Below are positions 49,800-59,677 of a stretch of DNA of 64,000 nucleotides, in pieces. Made by a program: the position numbers and the translations under genes. Position 1 is the first letter of the stretch. The number at the start of each line of letters is the position of its first letter. The notes below the pieces were generated by a model. It made no database searches and was not told the DNA's origin. It saw nothing but the letters and a program-made list of their open reading frames with translations. The stretch comes from Salipaludibacillus neizhouensis (GTDB lineage: Bacteria; Bacillota; Bacilli; Bacillales; Salisediminibacteriaceae): positions 3,361,556 through 3,425,555 of the forward strand of contig NZ_KZ614146.1 of assembly GCF_002886185.1 (NCBI RefSeq), given 5' to 3'.

Positions 49800-50339
49800 T
49801 TAGTTATACATCTCCCCTAGTATTTCTAACCCAAACTCATTAACAGGTCTATCCTTCATCATGACAGCTATGAAAGAAGAGGCGTGTTCAACATTCAATC
49901 CCTCGAATAGTGGCGAATCTGCATCTAAAGGGATTGCAAAAAGATGCTCTTTGCCCGTATTTTCATCCACTTCTATAAATTGATCGAAGTTATCTCCTAA
50001 AGATTCCTTATCAACAATCGAATCTAGTGGATGTAAAATTACTGAGTCAAATATTATAGGGTACATTGAGTTTTCAACAATATAAATATCACCGTCTCCT
50101 GCAACCATTTCCACTGTGAGTTTTTCTGAGGAAGGAAGAAACATATGCACATCCGTTGTCTGGTGTTCGTGACTCGAGGTGCCTCCCTCAAAAAAAGAGA
50201 CGATATGATCATGTAAATCAAATGGAAGATCAGTGAAGAACATGATGTCTAACGTGTGAACACTTTTTTCTTTATCTCCACACCCTGTTATAAAAGCAAA
50301 AGAAACAACGATAATCAATAACTGTACTGTTTTTTGCAT
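49800..50339 (-). CDS. small lipoprotein of the glycan locus
   Basis: 179 residues from ATG 50339, with AAAGGA upstream. The lipobox FITGC puts the lipid Cys near residue 20. The rest (HTLDIMFFTDLPFDLHDHIV, VEMVAGDGDIYIVENSMYPI, IFAIPLDADSPL-like stretch) does not match a family that I know; the DGDIYIVENSMYPIIFDSVI part loosely recalls a piece of a solute-binding protein. Located between GH3 and yesL genes, so a partner in the same uptake system is likely. Confidence 0.6.
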   Translation of the reverse strand: MQKTVQLLIIVVSFAFITGCGDKEKSVHTLDIMFFTDLPFDLHDHIVSFFEGGTSSHEHQTTDVHMFLPSSEKLTVEMVAGDGDIYIVENSMYPIIFDSVILHPLDSIVDKESLGDNFDQFIEVDENTGKEHLFAIPLDADSPLFEGLNVEHASSFIAVMMKDRPVNEFGLEILGEMYN

Positions 50340-50398
50340 GGATCTCAAATCCTTTATAGTAGCACCTTCACAGAGAGAGTAAACGTACTACAGTATCA

Positions 50399-53206
50399 TT
50401 AAAACAAACGTAACCAGCTTACTTTAACAGCACCTTTTATAATGACATATACATGTTGACTCCCATTTACCTGTGATAAATCTACTTCTAGTTCCTGCCA
50501 ACTATTCGACTTTTCAATGGAAACATTACCAATTATTTTTCCATCTTGATTTCCAAGTCTGATCTCTATTTCTCCATTACTTGTGTTTGAATATACTTTA
50601 GTTTTGAATCGTGTTGTCCTTTCACCAAGATCAACATCGTGAAAAGCTATCCAACTCTCTTTCTCTGACGGACGTACACAGTATTCCTTTCCTTCCCCTT
50701 CGTCCAAGATAACATTCGTGTAGTCATCATAATTTATCGCTTTAATACCATTAGACATTTTTCGTAAAGGAATTGTTTCTCCTTCAACATTCAAATCGAC
50801 TTCTGCTATTATATTTGCTGAAGAACTCCCTATCATTAACGTGTAAGTGTCTTTTTCCACACAATATCTTTCTCGCGTCACATCCCAAATTTCCAACTCC
50901 GAAATAGGTAGTGTAAATTCTACACGTTTACTTTCCCCTGCTTTTAGAAAAATCCTGTTGAATCCTTTTAATGTCTTTATTGGTCGCTTCACACGAGATT
51001 TATTCGCTTTAACATATAGCTGAACGACTTCTTCACCAGCCACTGCACCACTATTTTCAACATCAACCGTTATTGTCACTTCGCTGCCTAATTTAACATT
51101 TCTCTTACTTAGGACCACCCTACTATATTTAAAATCAGTATAGCTTAATCCATGACCAAAAGGATAAAGGACTTCGCCATCAAAGTATTGGTACGTTCGT
51201 TTCCCCTTTATAACATCATAATCCTTGATATCCGGTAGCTGTTCTATGGAACGGTACCAGGTCATACTCAACCTTCCAGCAGGATTATAATCCCCGAAAA
51301 GCACATCAGCAACAGCAGAGCCTAACTCAGGCCCCGCATGAGATGTATACATGACTCCTGGAATATTCTCTTCACACCAATTTACTGCATAAGGATAACT
51401 CCCTACTATGACTACAACCGTGTTAGGATTGACTTCCTTGACAGAACGAATAAGCTCTTCTTGAGCCGGTGGTAAAATGATATCATCCCGATCAATTTCT
51501 TCTTTCCCGTTAATAAATGGATTATTCCCCACAAATACCACAGCTGTATCTGCCTCTGCAGATGCTTTTATCGCTTCTGCGAGGCCATCTATTACCATTT
51601 CCACGTGATAGTAATCTGATCCTAGAGTATCTCCACTATCTTGTACAAAAAGCCGTCTATCTTTTCTAGCACTAATTGCTTTTCCATTCCATGATGTTAA
51701 CCGGTGATTGTTCCCTTCTCCTTCAAAGCTAACTATTTCCTTTACAAACCACCCACGGGTTTCTTCTGCAGTAGCCGTAAGTGATTCATCTCCAGCAGTC
51801 ACAAACTTACCAGTAGTTAGTGATTTCAATGTTTGACTTCCAAAGCCCCAATCGATCAGTTCGAACAATTCTGCTTCTTCCGCATTTTCTTGATTTGCTA
51901 CGAGAGCTTTTTCTTCCGAGCCATCAAGAGTGATATATTGACCCGTATGTTTTGAACGGATACGGACACACTTACTACCATTTTTTAAAACAACATTGTC
52001 ACGCCCAATCTTGTTTTGAATACCTTCTAGAGGAGTCACCCGATATGTAGGCGTTCCACTATACCAGTCAATATGAACCTCATTTGCTAACGGTCCGATA
52101 ACAGCAACCGAGTTAGTTTTTTCTTTATTCAATGGTAGGATCCCATCGTTTTTTAATAACACTATTTGCTCCTGTGCTGCACGATATGATAATTGCAAAT
52201 GTTCAGGCGCGAGTAATGTTGATTCTGAGATATGTGCATATGGATTTTTATCTGGATCAAATTCACCAAGGCGGAATCTTACCCCAAAAGCATTATTTAA
52301 AGCAATGTCTAAGTCGCTCTCTTCTAACAAATCCTGTTCTATCGCATTACGAATAGCTTTGATTGAAATTTCTGCATCATCTGTAATACTATCTACTCCA
52401 CTTTTAATCGTGCTTGCCAATGCCTTCGCATAGTGATCGTAATATTTGTGATCATTGACAATTCCTAATACATCTCCTGCATCACTTACAATAAAACCAT
52501 CCATTCCCCATTCATCTTTGACGATTTCTTTCACATAAGGATGTAAAAGGGCAGGTGTTCCATTAATGGAATTATACGCAGTCATCATCGACTTCGCCTT
52601 CCCTTCCACTATCGCAGGTTTAAATGCTTTCAAGTAATATTCATACATATTTCGTGGATCTATACTAGCTGAGCACGATCCACGATCAATTTCGTTATTA
52701 TTACCTAAAAAATGCTTTAATGTTGCCACTGATTTAAAGAAAACTGGATCATCACCTTGCATACCTTTTACTAATTCTTTCGTTAATTGACCTGTTAATT
52801 CCGGATCCTCTCCATAGGATTCCTCAGTTCTCCCCCATCTAGGATCCCTTTCCATGTCCACGGTCGGTGCCCAAAGAGTAAGGCCGTTCACGGTTGGTTC
52901 CTTTTGAAAAAATACTCGTGCTTCATCACCAATAACTGTTCCAATTTTCTTCATTAATACTGGATTCCACGTATTCGAAAGCCCAATATTTTGTGGGAAA
53001 ACAGTTGCTTCTCCTAGCCAAGCAATACCGTGAGCAGCTTCAGTCCCTTGTTTATAAGCACCTACTCCAAGCCTAGAAACTTCTGGCTGGTGTTGCATCA
53101 TTAGCTCAATTTTTTCATCAAGAGTAAATCGTGAAACTAAGTCTTTCACTCTTTCATCAAATGGTAAATCTGAATTTTGGTAACTATATTTTTCTGTTTC
53201 CGGCAA
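50399..53206 (-). CDS. GH3 beta-glucosidase/beta-xylosidase with trefoil-like insert and C-terminal CBM6-like domain
   Basis: 935 residues, no signal peptide. Catalytic barrel (TEAAHGIAWLGEATVFPQNI; KHFLGNN; nucleophile Asp242 in GFIVSDAGD). Between the barrel and the second sheet domain, residues about 410-540 form an extra segment with CVRIRSKHTGQYITLDGS and LKSLTTGKFVTAG, like a fascin-type beta-trefoil. The second domain resumes with AVVFVGNNPF and DIILPPAQEE, then a fibronectin-like domain and a CBM6-like end (about 830-935). Cleaves beta-linked glucose or xylose from oligosaccharides. A cytoplasmic location is inferred. Confidence 0.88.
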   Translation of the reverse strand: MPETEKYSYQNSDLPFDERVKDLVSRFTLDEKIELMMQHQPEVSRLGVGAYKQGTEAAHGIAWLGEATVFPQNIGLSNTWNPVLMKKIGTVIGDEARVFFQKEPTVNGLTLWAPTVDMERDPRWGRTEESYGEDPELTGQLTKELVKGMQGDDPVFFKSVATLKHFLGNNNEIDRGSCSASIDPRNMYEYYLKAFKPAIVEGKAKSMMTAYNSINGTPALLHPYVKEIVKDEWGMDGFIVSDAGDVLGIVNDHKYYDHYAKALASTIKSGVDSITDDAEISIKAIRNAIEQDLLEESDLDIALNNAFGVRFRLGEFDPDKNPYAHISESTLLAPEHLQLSYRAAQEQIVLLKNDGILPLNKEKTNSVAVIGPLANEVHIDWYSGTPTYRVTPLEGIQNKIGRDNVVLKNGSKCVRIRSKHTGQYITLDGSEEKALVANQENAEEAELFELIDWGFGSQTLKSLTTGKFVTAGDESLTATAEETRGWFVKEIVSFEGEGNNHRLTSWNGKAISARKDRRLFVQDSGDTLGSDYYHVEMVIDGLAEAIKASAEADTAVVFVGNNPFINGKEEIDRDDIILPPAQEELIRSVKEVNPNTVVVIVGSYPYAVNWCEENIPGVMYTSHAGPELGSAVADVLFGDYNPAGRLSMTWYRSIEQLPDIKDYDVIKGKRTYQYFDGEVLYPFGHGLSYTDFKYSRVVLSKRNVKLGSEVTITVDVENSGAVAGEEVVQLYVKANKSRVKRPIKTLKGFNRIFLKAGESKRVEFTLPISELEIWDVTRERYCVEKDTYTLMIGSSSANIIAEVDLNVEGETIPLRKMSNGIKAINYDDYTNVILDEGEGKEYCVRPSEKESWIAFHDVDLGERTTRFKTKVYSNTSNGEIEIRLGNQDGKIIGNVSIEKSNSWQELEVDLSQVNGSQHVYVIIKGAVKVSWLRLF

Positions 53207-53220
53207 GATAATCTCTCCTT

Positions 53221-53349
53221 AAGAAAAACGGCATAGCCGTCTTTTATTAAATGCAGCGTCAGCTTCCACCGCCATCTTTTAAGTAGCAAGGGTGGGGTTC
53301 CCTTGATACTTGCGGTGTGAAGGTAGCTGCCAATTTTATAAATTCTTAT
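53221..53349 (+). repeat. family 1 hairpin repeat, copy H
   Basis: ACGGC-ATA-GCCGT-CTTTT, outer arms CAGCTTCCACCGCC / GCGGTGTGAAGGTAGCTG, inner stem GTAGCAAGGG / CCCTTGATAC with one mismatch. Lies between GH31 and GH3 genes, against the direction of the operon. The remaining gap to 53525 shows no other feature. Confidence 0.9.
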
Positions 53350-53525
53350 CTCTTAAAAAAAACTACGAACATCGTCTATTTATTATGTTAAACGTATAAA
53401 TACGCTTACAATATCGAAACTTTTCTTCTGAAACTCAAATGAAAGCTAGAGACACTCTTTCGAGATCCTCGCTAGTTTTCAACTTATAACATTGTTTTAT
53501 ATGTCCTCGGCTAATTAACTGTCTC

Positions 53526-55853
53526 TTAATCTTCCAAAGGTATAACAAAGTATGTTTGATCACCTTCTGGTATGAGAAGTTTTATACCTAAAGAAGTTTT
53601 TTCGATAATTGTACCTTGGACTGAACCCACTGTATGAAAGCCTCTCAGCACCACACTCCATGGTTTCGAAGGTTGCTTGTTTAAACTAACTGTGATCGCA
53701 TCCTCTTGTTTCGTCATTGTTACGGTGAATTCTTCTTCACCCTTAACATTAGTAACCGTGGTTGTAGCACTTTTTTTCAGTTGAAACACGTGCAATTCAA
53801 CATTCTCGGCATAATCATAATCTGGTCTCGAATTTTCTGCTCCAATTGCAACAACCGCATTAGGTCGTACAAATAGTGGGAGACTCAAATAATCATGTTT
53901 TTCCTTGAACCAAGTACCACCTTGAACCGTTTCATTTGTAAAATAATTCGTCCATGTTCCTTTAGGTAAATAATAGGAAACGACTCCGTCTTCATTAAAA
54001 ATAGGTGCAACTAATAATGAGTCACCGAACATATATTGACGGTCTAAATGGTCACATGTGGGATCATTGGAAAATTCAAGTAGCATTGCTCGCATTATTG
54101 GTAGGCCGATATCAGCAGAATGAACGGCAGATTGATATAAATATGGCATTAATTTGCATTTTAATTTTGTGAAATGCCTGACCACTTCAACAGACTCCTC
54201 GTCGTAAAGCCACGGGACACGATATGATGTACTTCCATGCAGCCTGCTATGGCTGGAAAGTAAGCCGAAAGCCGCCCATCGTTTATATAAATCAGCTGGA
54301 GCTGTACTTTCAAATCCTCCGATATCATGGCTCCAAAAGCCAAAACCCGATAATCCTAGAGATAATCCACCACGAAGACTTTCCGCCATCGATTCATAAG
54401 TTGCGTTACAATCACCGCCCCAATGTACTGGAAATTTTTGACCTCCAGCTGTGGCTGAACGAGCAAATAATGTCGCTTCTCCCTTACCTAGCTTATCTTC
54501 CAATAATTCAAATACCTTTTTGTTATAGATAAAAGAATAATAGTTGTGCATTTTTTCAGGACTGGAACCATCATGGTAAACAACGTCCGTAGGAATTCTT
54601 TCACCAAAGTCGGTTTTAAAGCTATCTACGCCCATGTCTAATAGTTTGTTTAAATGCCCGTTGTACCAGTCACATGCCTGTGGATTTGTAAAATCTACGA
54701 TTCCCATTCCTGGCTGCCACTTATCCCATTGCCAAACATCTCCGTTGGCTCTCTTTAATAAATATCCTTTTTCCACTGCTTCATCAAAAAGATGGGATTG
54801 TTGCGAAATATAAGGATTAATCCATACACATATCTTCAATCCTTTCTCCTTTAATCGAGTCAACATCCCTTGAGGATCCGGAAAAACATTTTTATCCCAT
54901 TCAAAATCACACCACTTTAATGCTTCCATCCAAAAACAATCAAAATGAAAAACACTCAATGGTAAATCTCTTTCTGACATGCCATCTACAAAGCTATTAA
55001 CTGTAGCTTCGTCATAGTCAGTAGTAAATGAGGTTGTCAGCCATAACCCAAAAGACCACGCAGGTGGTAAAGCTGGCTTACCAGTCAAAGAAGTATAGTT
55101 TTCTAATACTTTTTTTGTTGAACCTCCACCAATAATGAAATACTCCAATGATTCTCCTTCGACGCTAAATTGCACCTTTGATACTTTTTCAGAGGCCACT
55201 TCAAAAGAAACATTTTCAGGATGGTTTACAAATACTCCGTATCCCTGATTAGATAAATAGAAAGGAATGTTTTTATAGGATTGTTCAGAACTAGTTCCGC
55301 CATCTTTATTCCACGTGTCTACCACTTGACCATTTTTAACAAATGCAGTAAATCTTTCACCGAGACCATATACATTTTCACTAACCGATAAATCAAGTTC
55401 TTCGCGCATATATGTAGCCTTATCTACGCCAGTAACATGAGCCATCCCTTTAAATCCGCTGCCTGTTATACGTTTATGATCATTGAAGAATTGTACTCCC
55501 CAACCGTTTAATTTATCCAATTCTACTGCCAGACTTCCACTTTTTAGAGAAATTTTCTCGACCGTTTCCTGAATATCTACAGCCACATTTTCCTGAGCGT
55601 TGATTGAGAACTCAGGCCCTCTTTTTTTAATTCCTTTATGATGAACAACTTTAACACGAATCACTTCCTCCATAGGAGATGAATAGTTCACCGTTAATAC
55701 CGGTAGATCAAGTTGCGCTGACCTTCTGCTTACATCTTCTGGTGTAGCTAGTACGCTTAACGATTTGTCATCATAAGAGGATTGAAATAAATAAGCTGCG
55801 CTAATAAGGTCATATCCCTCTTTAATTAACCAGTTACCATCTGTAAATTTCAT
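53526..55853 (-). CDS. alpha-xylosidase, GH31 (YicI type)
   Basis: 775 residues. Removes terminal alpha-1,6-xylose from xyloglucan oligosaccharides and related glycosides. N-terminal beta domain, then the barrel with SFGLWLTTSFTTDYDEATVN, HFDCFWMEALKWCDFEWD, the nucleophile Asp415 in GVDSFKTDFGERIPT, and FARSATAGGQKFPVHWGGDC plus GLSGFGFWSHDIGGFE. These blocks follow E. coli YicI nearly residue for residue from memory. No signal peptide, so oligosaccharides must be imported first, matching the ABC genes upstream. Confidence 0.93.
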   Translation of the reverse strand: MKFTDGNWLIKEGYDLISAAYLFQSSYDDKSLSVLATPEDVSRRSAQLDLPVLTVNYSSPMEEVIRVKVVHHKGIKKRGPEFSINAQENVAVDIQETVEKISLKSGSLAVELDKLNGWGVQFFNDHKRITGSGFKGMAHVTGVDKATYMREELDLSVSENVYGLGERFTAFVKNGQVVDTWNKDGGTSSEQSYKNIPFYLSNQGYGVFVNHPENVSFEVASEKVSKVQFSVEGESLEYFIIGGGSTKKVLENYTSLTGKPALPPAWSFGLWLTTSFTTDYDEATVNSFVDGMSERDLPLSVFHFDCFWMEALKWCDFEWDKNVFPDPQGMLTRLKEKGLKICVWINPYISQQSHLFDEAVEKGYLLKRANGDVWQWDKWQPGMGIVDFTNPQACDWYNGHLNKLLDMGVDSFKTDFGERIPTDVVYHDGSSPEKMHNYYSFIYNKKVFELLEDKLGKGEATLFARSATAGGQKFPVHWGGDCNATYESMAESLRGGLSLGLSGFGFWSHDIGGFESTAPADLYKRWAAFGLLSSHSRLHGSTSYRVPWLYDEESVEVVRHFTKLKCKLMPYLYQSAVHSADIGLPIMRAMLLEFSNDPTCDHLDRQYMFGDSLLVAPIFNEDGVVSYYLPKGTWTNYFTNETVQGGTWFKEKHDYLSLPLFVRPNAVVAIGAENSRPDYDYAENVELHVFQLKKSATTTVTNVKGEEEFTVTMTKQEDAITVSLNKQPSKPWSVVLRGFHTVGSVQGTIIEKTSLGIKLLIPEGDQTYFVIPLED

Positions 55854-55880
55854 AATCTCAAGACTCCTATTCTAAAGATT

Positions 55881-55904
55881 GGACCCTATGAAATCACAGG
55901 GTCC
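55881..55904 (-). terminator. intercistronic hairpin after the binding-protein gene
   Basis: GGACCCT / AGGGTCC, 10-nt loop, no T run. The same kind of GGxCC hairpin follows the other binding-protein gene at 423-463. Confidence 0.45.
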
Positions 55905-55930
55905 TTCTATTTTTAGTTGCATTATTACAG

Positions 55931-57634
55931 TTACTCTTCGTCCCACAATTCAATTCTTTTTTGAATCAGTTTAGTAAATTCCTGCTCCATCTCTTCCACG
56001 CCATGACCTTCTAATTCCTCCATAAAACGGTCATATACCTCATCAAATTCATCTTCGTCAGCTAAAATCGCCTCTGGTATTCGCGTCATCATTGTATCTT
56101 CCGCTCGTTGGAATGGAACAGCGATTGGTGAATCTGAGCTCCAATTTATTTCCCAACCTGCTCCCCAAGGTTTCACAGGGAATTCATCTGATGAGGGAAA
56201 GAGATCTGCCCATATTTCTGCATCATAAGCCGCCAGAACCTCTTTTTCTTTGTCTGTATAATCCTCAACTACCGTTTCCGGAGTATTAATTGTGAAAGGT
56301 TGACCTTCTGAATCCAGGACGCCATCTCCATAGTTCGGACCATATGCTGTAAAAACATTTATACCTGTTCTTTCATTAAATTTACTATCACTTAAACGCT
56401 CTTCCCGTTGTTCTTCTGTAAGATGACGATTTCCTTCATCATCATATTGATAATGTTCGCCTTCAATTCCCCAGTTGTTTAAGATTTGAGCTTCCTCTGA
56501 AGCCATCCAGTCCAGGAATTTAATAGCACGAACTGGGTCAGGGTTATCAACTGTGATCCCAATTCCCCATTCTGCTAAATAACCAGCGTCTTGAAAGTTT
56601 GCTTGTTTAAATGTGTCATCTAAGGTTACAGGGTAAATTCCGTGCATTCTTTCTTGCTTCCCGTCTTCTCGGAGAGCTGTTTGTGCATCAGCTATAGACC
56701 ATTCAGCATCTATCATTCCAAGAACACGCCCAGAAGATATTTTAGAAATATACTGATCTTCCTGCTGTACAAAAGTTTCCGGATCTAGTAATCCTTCGTT
56801 GTTCATATGATTTAACCAGCGGAAATACTCACGCTCTTCTGGTCTTCGATAATGTAAAATTGCTTCTTGAGTTTCATGATCAATAAACCATTCTCCATCA
56901 TCAGATCCGCCTGTGGCAAAAAAAGCGGGGTTTGTCACAGAGATAAGCATGCGCCAATCATCAGCAAGTAGAGATAATGGTATTGTCGGTTGCCCATCAA
57001 TTTCCGGATACATTTCATAGTATTCCGCGATAGCATTTTCAAAGTCTTCCAATGTATTAATTTCCGGATAGCCTAACTCTTCTACGACAGCATGCTGTAA
57101 CCAAAATCCATTTCCTGGAGACCAATACTCTTGATCAACGCCGTTCGTTCCTAGGAAGTAAATAGCATCATCATCCTCACTCCAAGTCATCCGATCCAAA
57201 TAGTCACCATATACCTCTTTAATATTCGGTCCATGTTCTTCAATTAATGGACGTAAATCTACCATTGCTCCTGCATCCACCATTAATCCGCCATCACCTT
57301 TAGGTAAGATAAAATCAGGATAATCACCACTCGCAGCGAACAAAGAGATTCTTTCAGCAGGATCACCAAGTGCAAAATCAGCATCTAGGGATACTCCTGT
57401 AGCATTTAAAATCTCTTGACCAACTGGACTGTCCATCCCATTCCAACTTGGATTGTCATCCGCTGCAAATACTGAAAATTCGATTTCTGAGTCACTCATT
57501 TCATCATTGCTAGTCTCATTGTCGCCATCATTATTGTTCGTTGATGTTTCTTCAGAATTACTGCATGCTGGAACGAATAAAAATAAACTCACAATGATAA
57601 AAACTCCATAAAACCCCTTATACTTTCTACTCAT
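55931..57634 (-). CDS. extracellular oligosaccharide-binding lipoprotein (LplA/LipO type)
   Basis: 567 residues. Lipoprotein signal FIIVSLFLFVPACSNSE, acidic linker, then a large solute-binding fold: SEIEFSVFAADDNPSWNGMD, NATGVSLDADFALGDPAERI, FILPKGDGGLMVDAGAMVDL and AIKFLDWMASEEAQILNNWG. The length is typical of the LplA group that works with YtcP/YteP-type permeases and no dedicated ATPase (an MsmX-like ATPase elsewhere is usual). Its gene lies between the permease and hydrolase genes. Confidence 0.9.
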   Translation of the reverse strand: MSRKYKGFYGVFIIVSLFLFVPACSNSEETSTNNNDGDNETSNDEMSDSEIEFSVFAADDNPSWNGMDSPVGQEILNATGVSLDADFALGDPAERISLFAASGDYPDFILPKGDGGLMVDAGAMVDLRPLIEEHGPNIKEVYGDYLDRMTWSEDDDAIYFLGTNGVDQEYWSPGNGFWLQHAVVEELGYPEINTLEDFENAIAEYYEMYPEIDGQPTIPLSLLADDWRMLISVTNPAFFATGGSDDGEWFIDHETQEAILHYRRPEEREYFRWLNHMNNEGLLDPETFVQQEDQYISKISSGRVLGMIDAEWSIADAQTALREDGKQERMHGIYPVTLDDTFKQANFQDAGYLAEWGIGITVDNPDPVRAIKFLDWMASEEAQILNNWGIEGEHYQYDDEGNRHLTEEQREERLSDSKFNERTGINVFTAYGPNYGDGVLDSEGQPFTINTPETVVEDYTDKEKEVLAAYDAEIWADLFPSSDEFPVKPWGAGWEINWSSDSPIAVPFQRAEDTMMTRIPEAILADEDEFDEVYDRFMEELEGHGVEEMEQEFTKLIQKRIELWDEE

Positions 57635-57675
57635 TTGATAATCCCCCTTAAATTTTTAACTGAAATTAAAGTGTT

Positions 57676-57793
57676 TTAAAACGCGTAGCGTCTTTTATTA
57701 AATACAGCGTGATCTTTCGCCACAATCATTTACGTGTCAAGGGTAGATTTCCCTTGATACGCGTGGCGTAAAGATAGCTGTCAATACCTAAAT
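57676..57793 (+). repeat. family 1 hairpin repeat, copy I
   Basis: ACGC-GTA-GCGT-CTTTT end, outer arms GTGATCTTTCGCCAC / GTGGCGTAAAGATAGC, inner stem GTGTCAAGGG / CCCTTGATAC. Occupies nearly the whole gap between permease and binding-protein genes and touches the permease stop codon. Confidence 0.9.
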
Positions 57794-58701
57794 TACTTCA
57801 CCGCTCCAAGTGTCATCCCTTTCACAAAATATTTTTGTAAAAATGGATAGACAATTAAAATCGGTACCATCGTTACAATCGTAATTGCCATTCTCACTGA
57901 TTCAGGAGAAACTCTGTTGGTCTGATCTGCAGTCCCTCTGACCGAATCCATCCCTGCCCCAGCCGAGGTAGAAGTACTTTCTAATATTTTCATTAGCTCA
58001 TATTGTAAGGTTGTTAACGATTCGTTTGTACTATTGTAAATATAGGTATCAAACCACATATTCCACTGCATGACGGCAATAAACAACGCGATTGTAGCTA
58101 AGACAGGCTTACATATTGGCAAGATAATTTTCCAATAGATTGTAAAGTCATTGGCACCATCAATTTTAGCTGACTCTTGTAACGCCACTGGTAAATTATC
58201 CATAAATGATCGAATTATTATGACATTCCAAGCACTTATTAATAACGGGAAAATATAGACAGCAAATGTGTTTATCAGCTCTAAATCACGCATTAACATG
58301 TAAGTTGGAATTAATCCCCCACTAAAAAACATTGTCAACACGATAGCAATAGAAACAAACTTTTTAGCTTGAAAATCTTGGCGACTTAACGTATATGCAA
58401 CCATCGAACACGCAATCAAACCGAGTACAGTTCCAATAACTGTCCTTAATACAGAATTCATAAAGCCCGTGATTAAGGTGTCATATTGCATAATCACAGC
58501 ATAGTTATTTAGAGTGAATTCTCGTGGCCAAGCGTAAATCCCTCCACGGACAGTGTCTGTTGAATCATTTAGAGAAATAGCCAATACGTTTAAGAACGGG
58601 TAAAGCATGATTGTGACAATAACTCCCATAAAAATATAGTTACAAATATCAAACATTCGTTCAGGCAACGTTACTCGATCTAGTTTCATATTTTTCATCA
58701 T
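57793..58701 (-). CDS. carbohydrate ABC permease (LplC/YtcP type)
   Basis: 302 residues, six membrane helices. TVRGGIYAWPREFTLNNYAV and the EAA loop MDNLPVALQESAKIDGANDF-like sequence (YWKIILPICKPVLATIALFI) identify the second permease subunit; it ends FVKGMTLGAVK as in YtcP/LplC. GGAGGTGAAG precedes ATG. Follows its partner by 13 nt. Confidence 0.93.
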   Translation of the reverse strand: MMKNMKLDRVTLPERMFDICNYIFMGVIVTIMLYPFLNVLAISLNDSTDTVRGGIYAWPREFTLNNYAVIMQYDTLITGFMNSVLRTVIGTVLGLIACSMVAYTLSRQDFQAKKFVSIAIVLTMFFSGGLIPTYMLMRDLELINTFAVYIFPLLISAWNVIIIRSFMDNLPVALQESAKIDGANDFTIYWKIILPICKPVLATIALFIAVMQWNMWFDTYIYNSTNESLTTLQYELMKILESTSTSAGAGMDSVRGTADQTNRVSPESVRMAITIVTMVPILIVYPFLQKYFVKGMTLGAVK

Positions 58702-58714
58702 TACTTCACCTCCG

Positions 58715-59677
58715 CTACATTACACTAGTATTAGACATTCGTTTAAAAAATCCATTAGCAAGTAATAACAAAATAATACTTACCATCGAATTAAAAATAC
58801 CCAGCGCTGTACCGTACGAATAATTTCCCATTCCAATTCCATAATTCAACGCGTATAGCTCGAGTACCTCTGAATATTCACGAACAAGTGAGTTCCCAAG
58901 AAGAAGTTGCCTTTCAAATCCAATACTGATCATATTTCCAATAGACAGGATTAAAATAACCATGATTGTTGGCCGAATCCCAGGAAGTGTTATGTGCCAA
59001 ATTCGCCTCCACCTGTTGGCACCATCTACTCTTGCAGCTTCATAAAGTTGAGGATCCACCCCAGCCATAGCTGCTAAAAATATAATGGAGTTCCAGCCCA
59101 TCTCCTTCCAAATATCAGCTCCAGTCAAGATTACCCAGAACCAGTGTCCTTGAGCCATAAATTGGATTGGAGACTCGATGATGTTAAGACTCACTAACAA
59201 GTCGTTTATAATTCCTCCATCAGTAGATAGCATCTTCGTAACAATCCCAGCTACAACTACCCACGACACGAAATGAGGTAAGTAGGAAATTGTTTGAACT
59301 GATCTTTTGAATAGAGAATCTTTTAATTCGTTTAAAGATACTGCGAAAATGATCGGGATTGTAAAGCCTACAATCAGTAACATTAAACTCATGACAAGTG
59401 TGTTTCGTAACACTAAATAAAAATGAGGATCTTGAAATAAGGTAATAAAATGCTTGAAACCTACCCATTCTTGTTCGGTAATTGATCTTCCGGGCCGGAA
59501 ATCTTGAAAGGCCATCGTCCATCCCCATACAGGTAGATAATTAAATACAAATATCCATACTACAAAAGGAATAGACATTAAATAAAGAATTTTTTGGTTT
59601 TTCATCGTTTTCCAGAAGTTTTTCTTATTGTCTGGAACCCAAAGATTTGGTTGCGCTTTCTTTTTTCCGATTTCCAC
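58715..59677 (-). CDS. carbohydrate ABC permease (LplB/YteP type)
   Basis: 320 residues from GTG 59677, with AAGGGGGG upstream; a TTG further up overlaps that site. Six helices; VWGWTMAFQDFRPGRSITEQ, EWVGFKHFITLFQDPHFYLV, the EAA loop VDPQLYEAARVDGANRWRRI and the end TALGIFNSMVSIILLLLANG are those of the first subunit of the LplB/YteP group. First gene of the transporter part of the operon. Confidence 0.93.
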   Translation of the reverse strand: MEIGKKKAQPNLWVPDNKKNFWKTMKNQKILYLMSIPFVVWIFVFNYLPVWGWTMAFQDFRPGRSITEQEWVGFKHFITLFQDPHFYLVLRNTLVMSLMLLIVGFTIPIIFAVSLNELKDSLFKRSVQTISYLPHFVSWVVVAGIVTKMLSTDGGIINDLLVSLNIIESPIQFMAQGHWFWVILTGADIWKEMGWNSIIFLAAMAGVDPQLYEAARVDGANRWRRIWHITLPGIRPTIMVILILSIGNMISIGFERQLLLGNSLVREYSEVLELYALNYGIGMGNYSYGTALGIFNSMVSIILLLLANGFFKRMSNTSVM

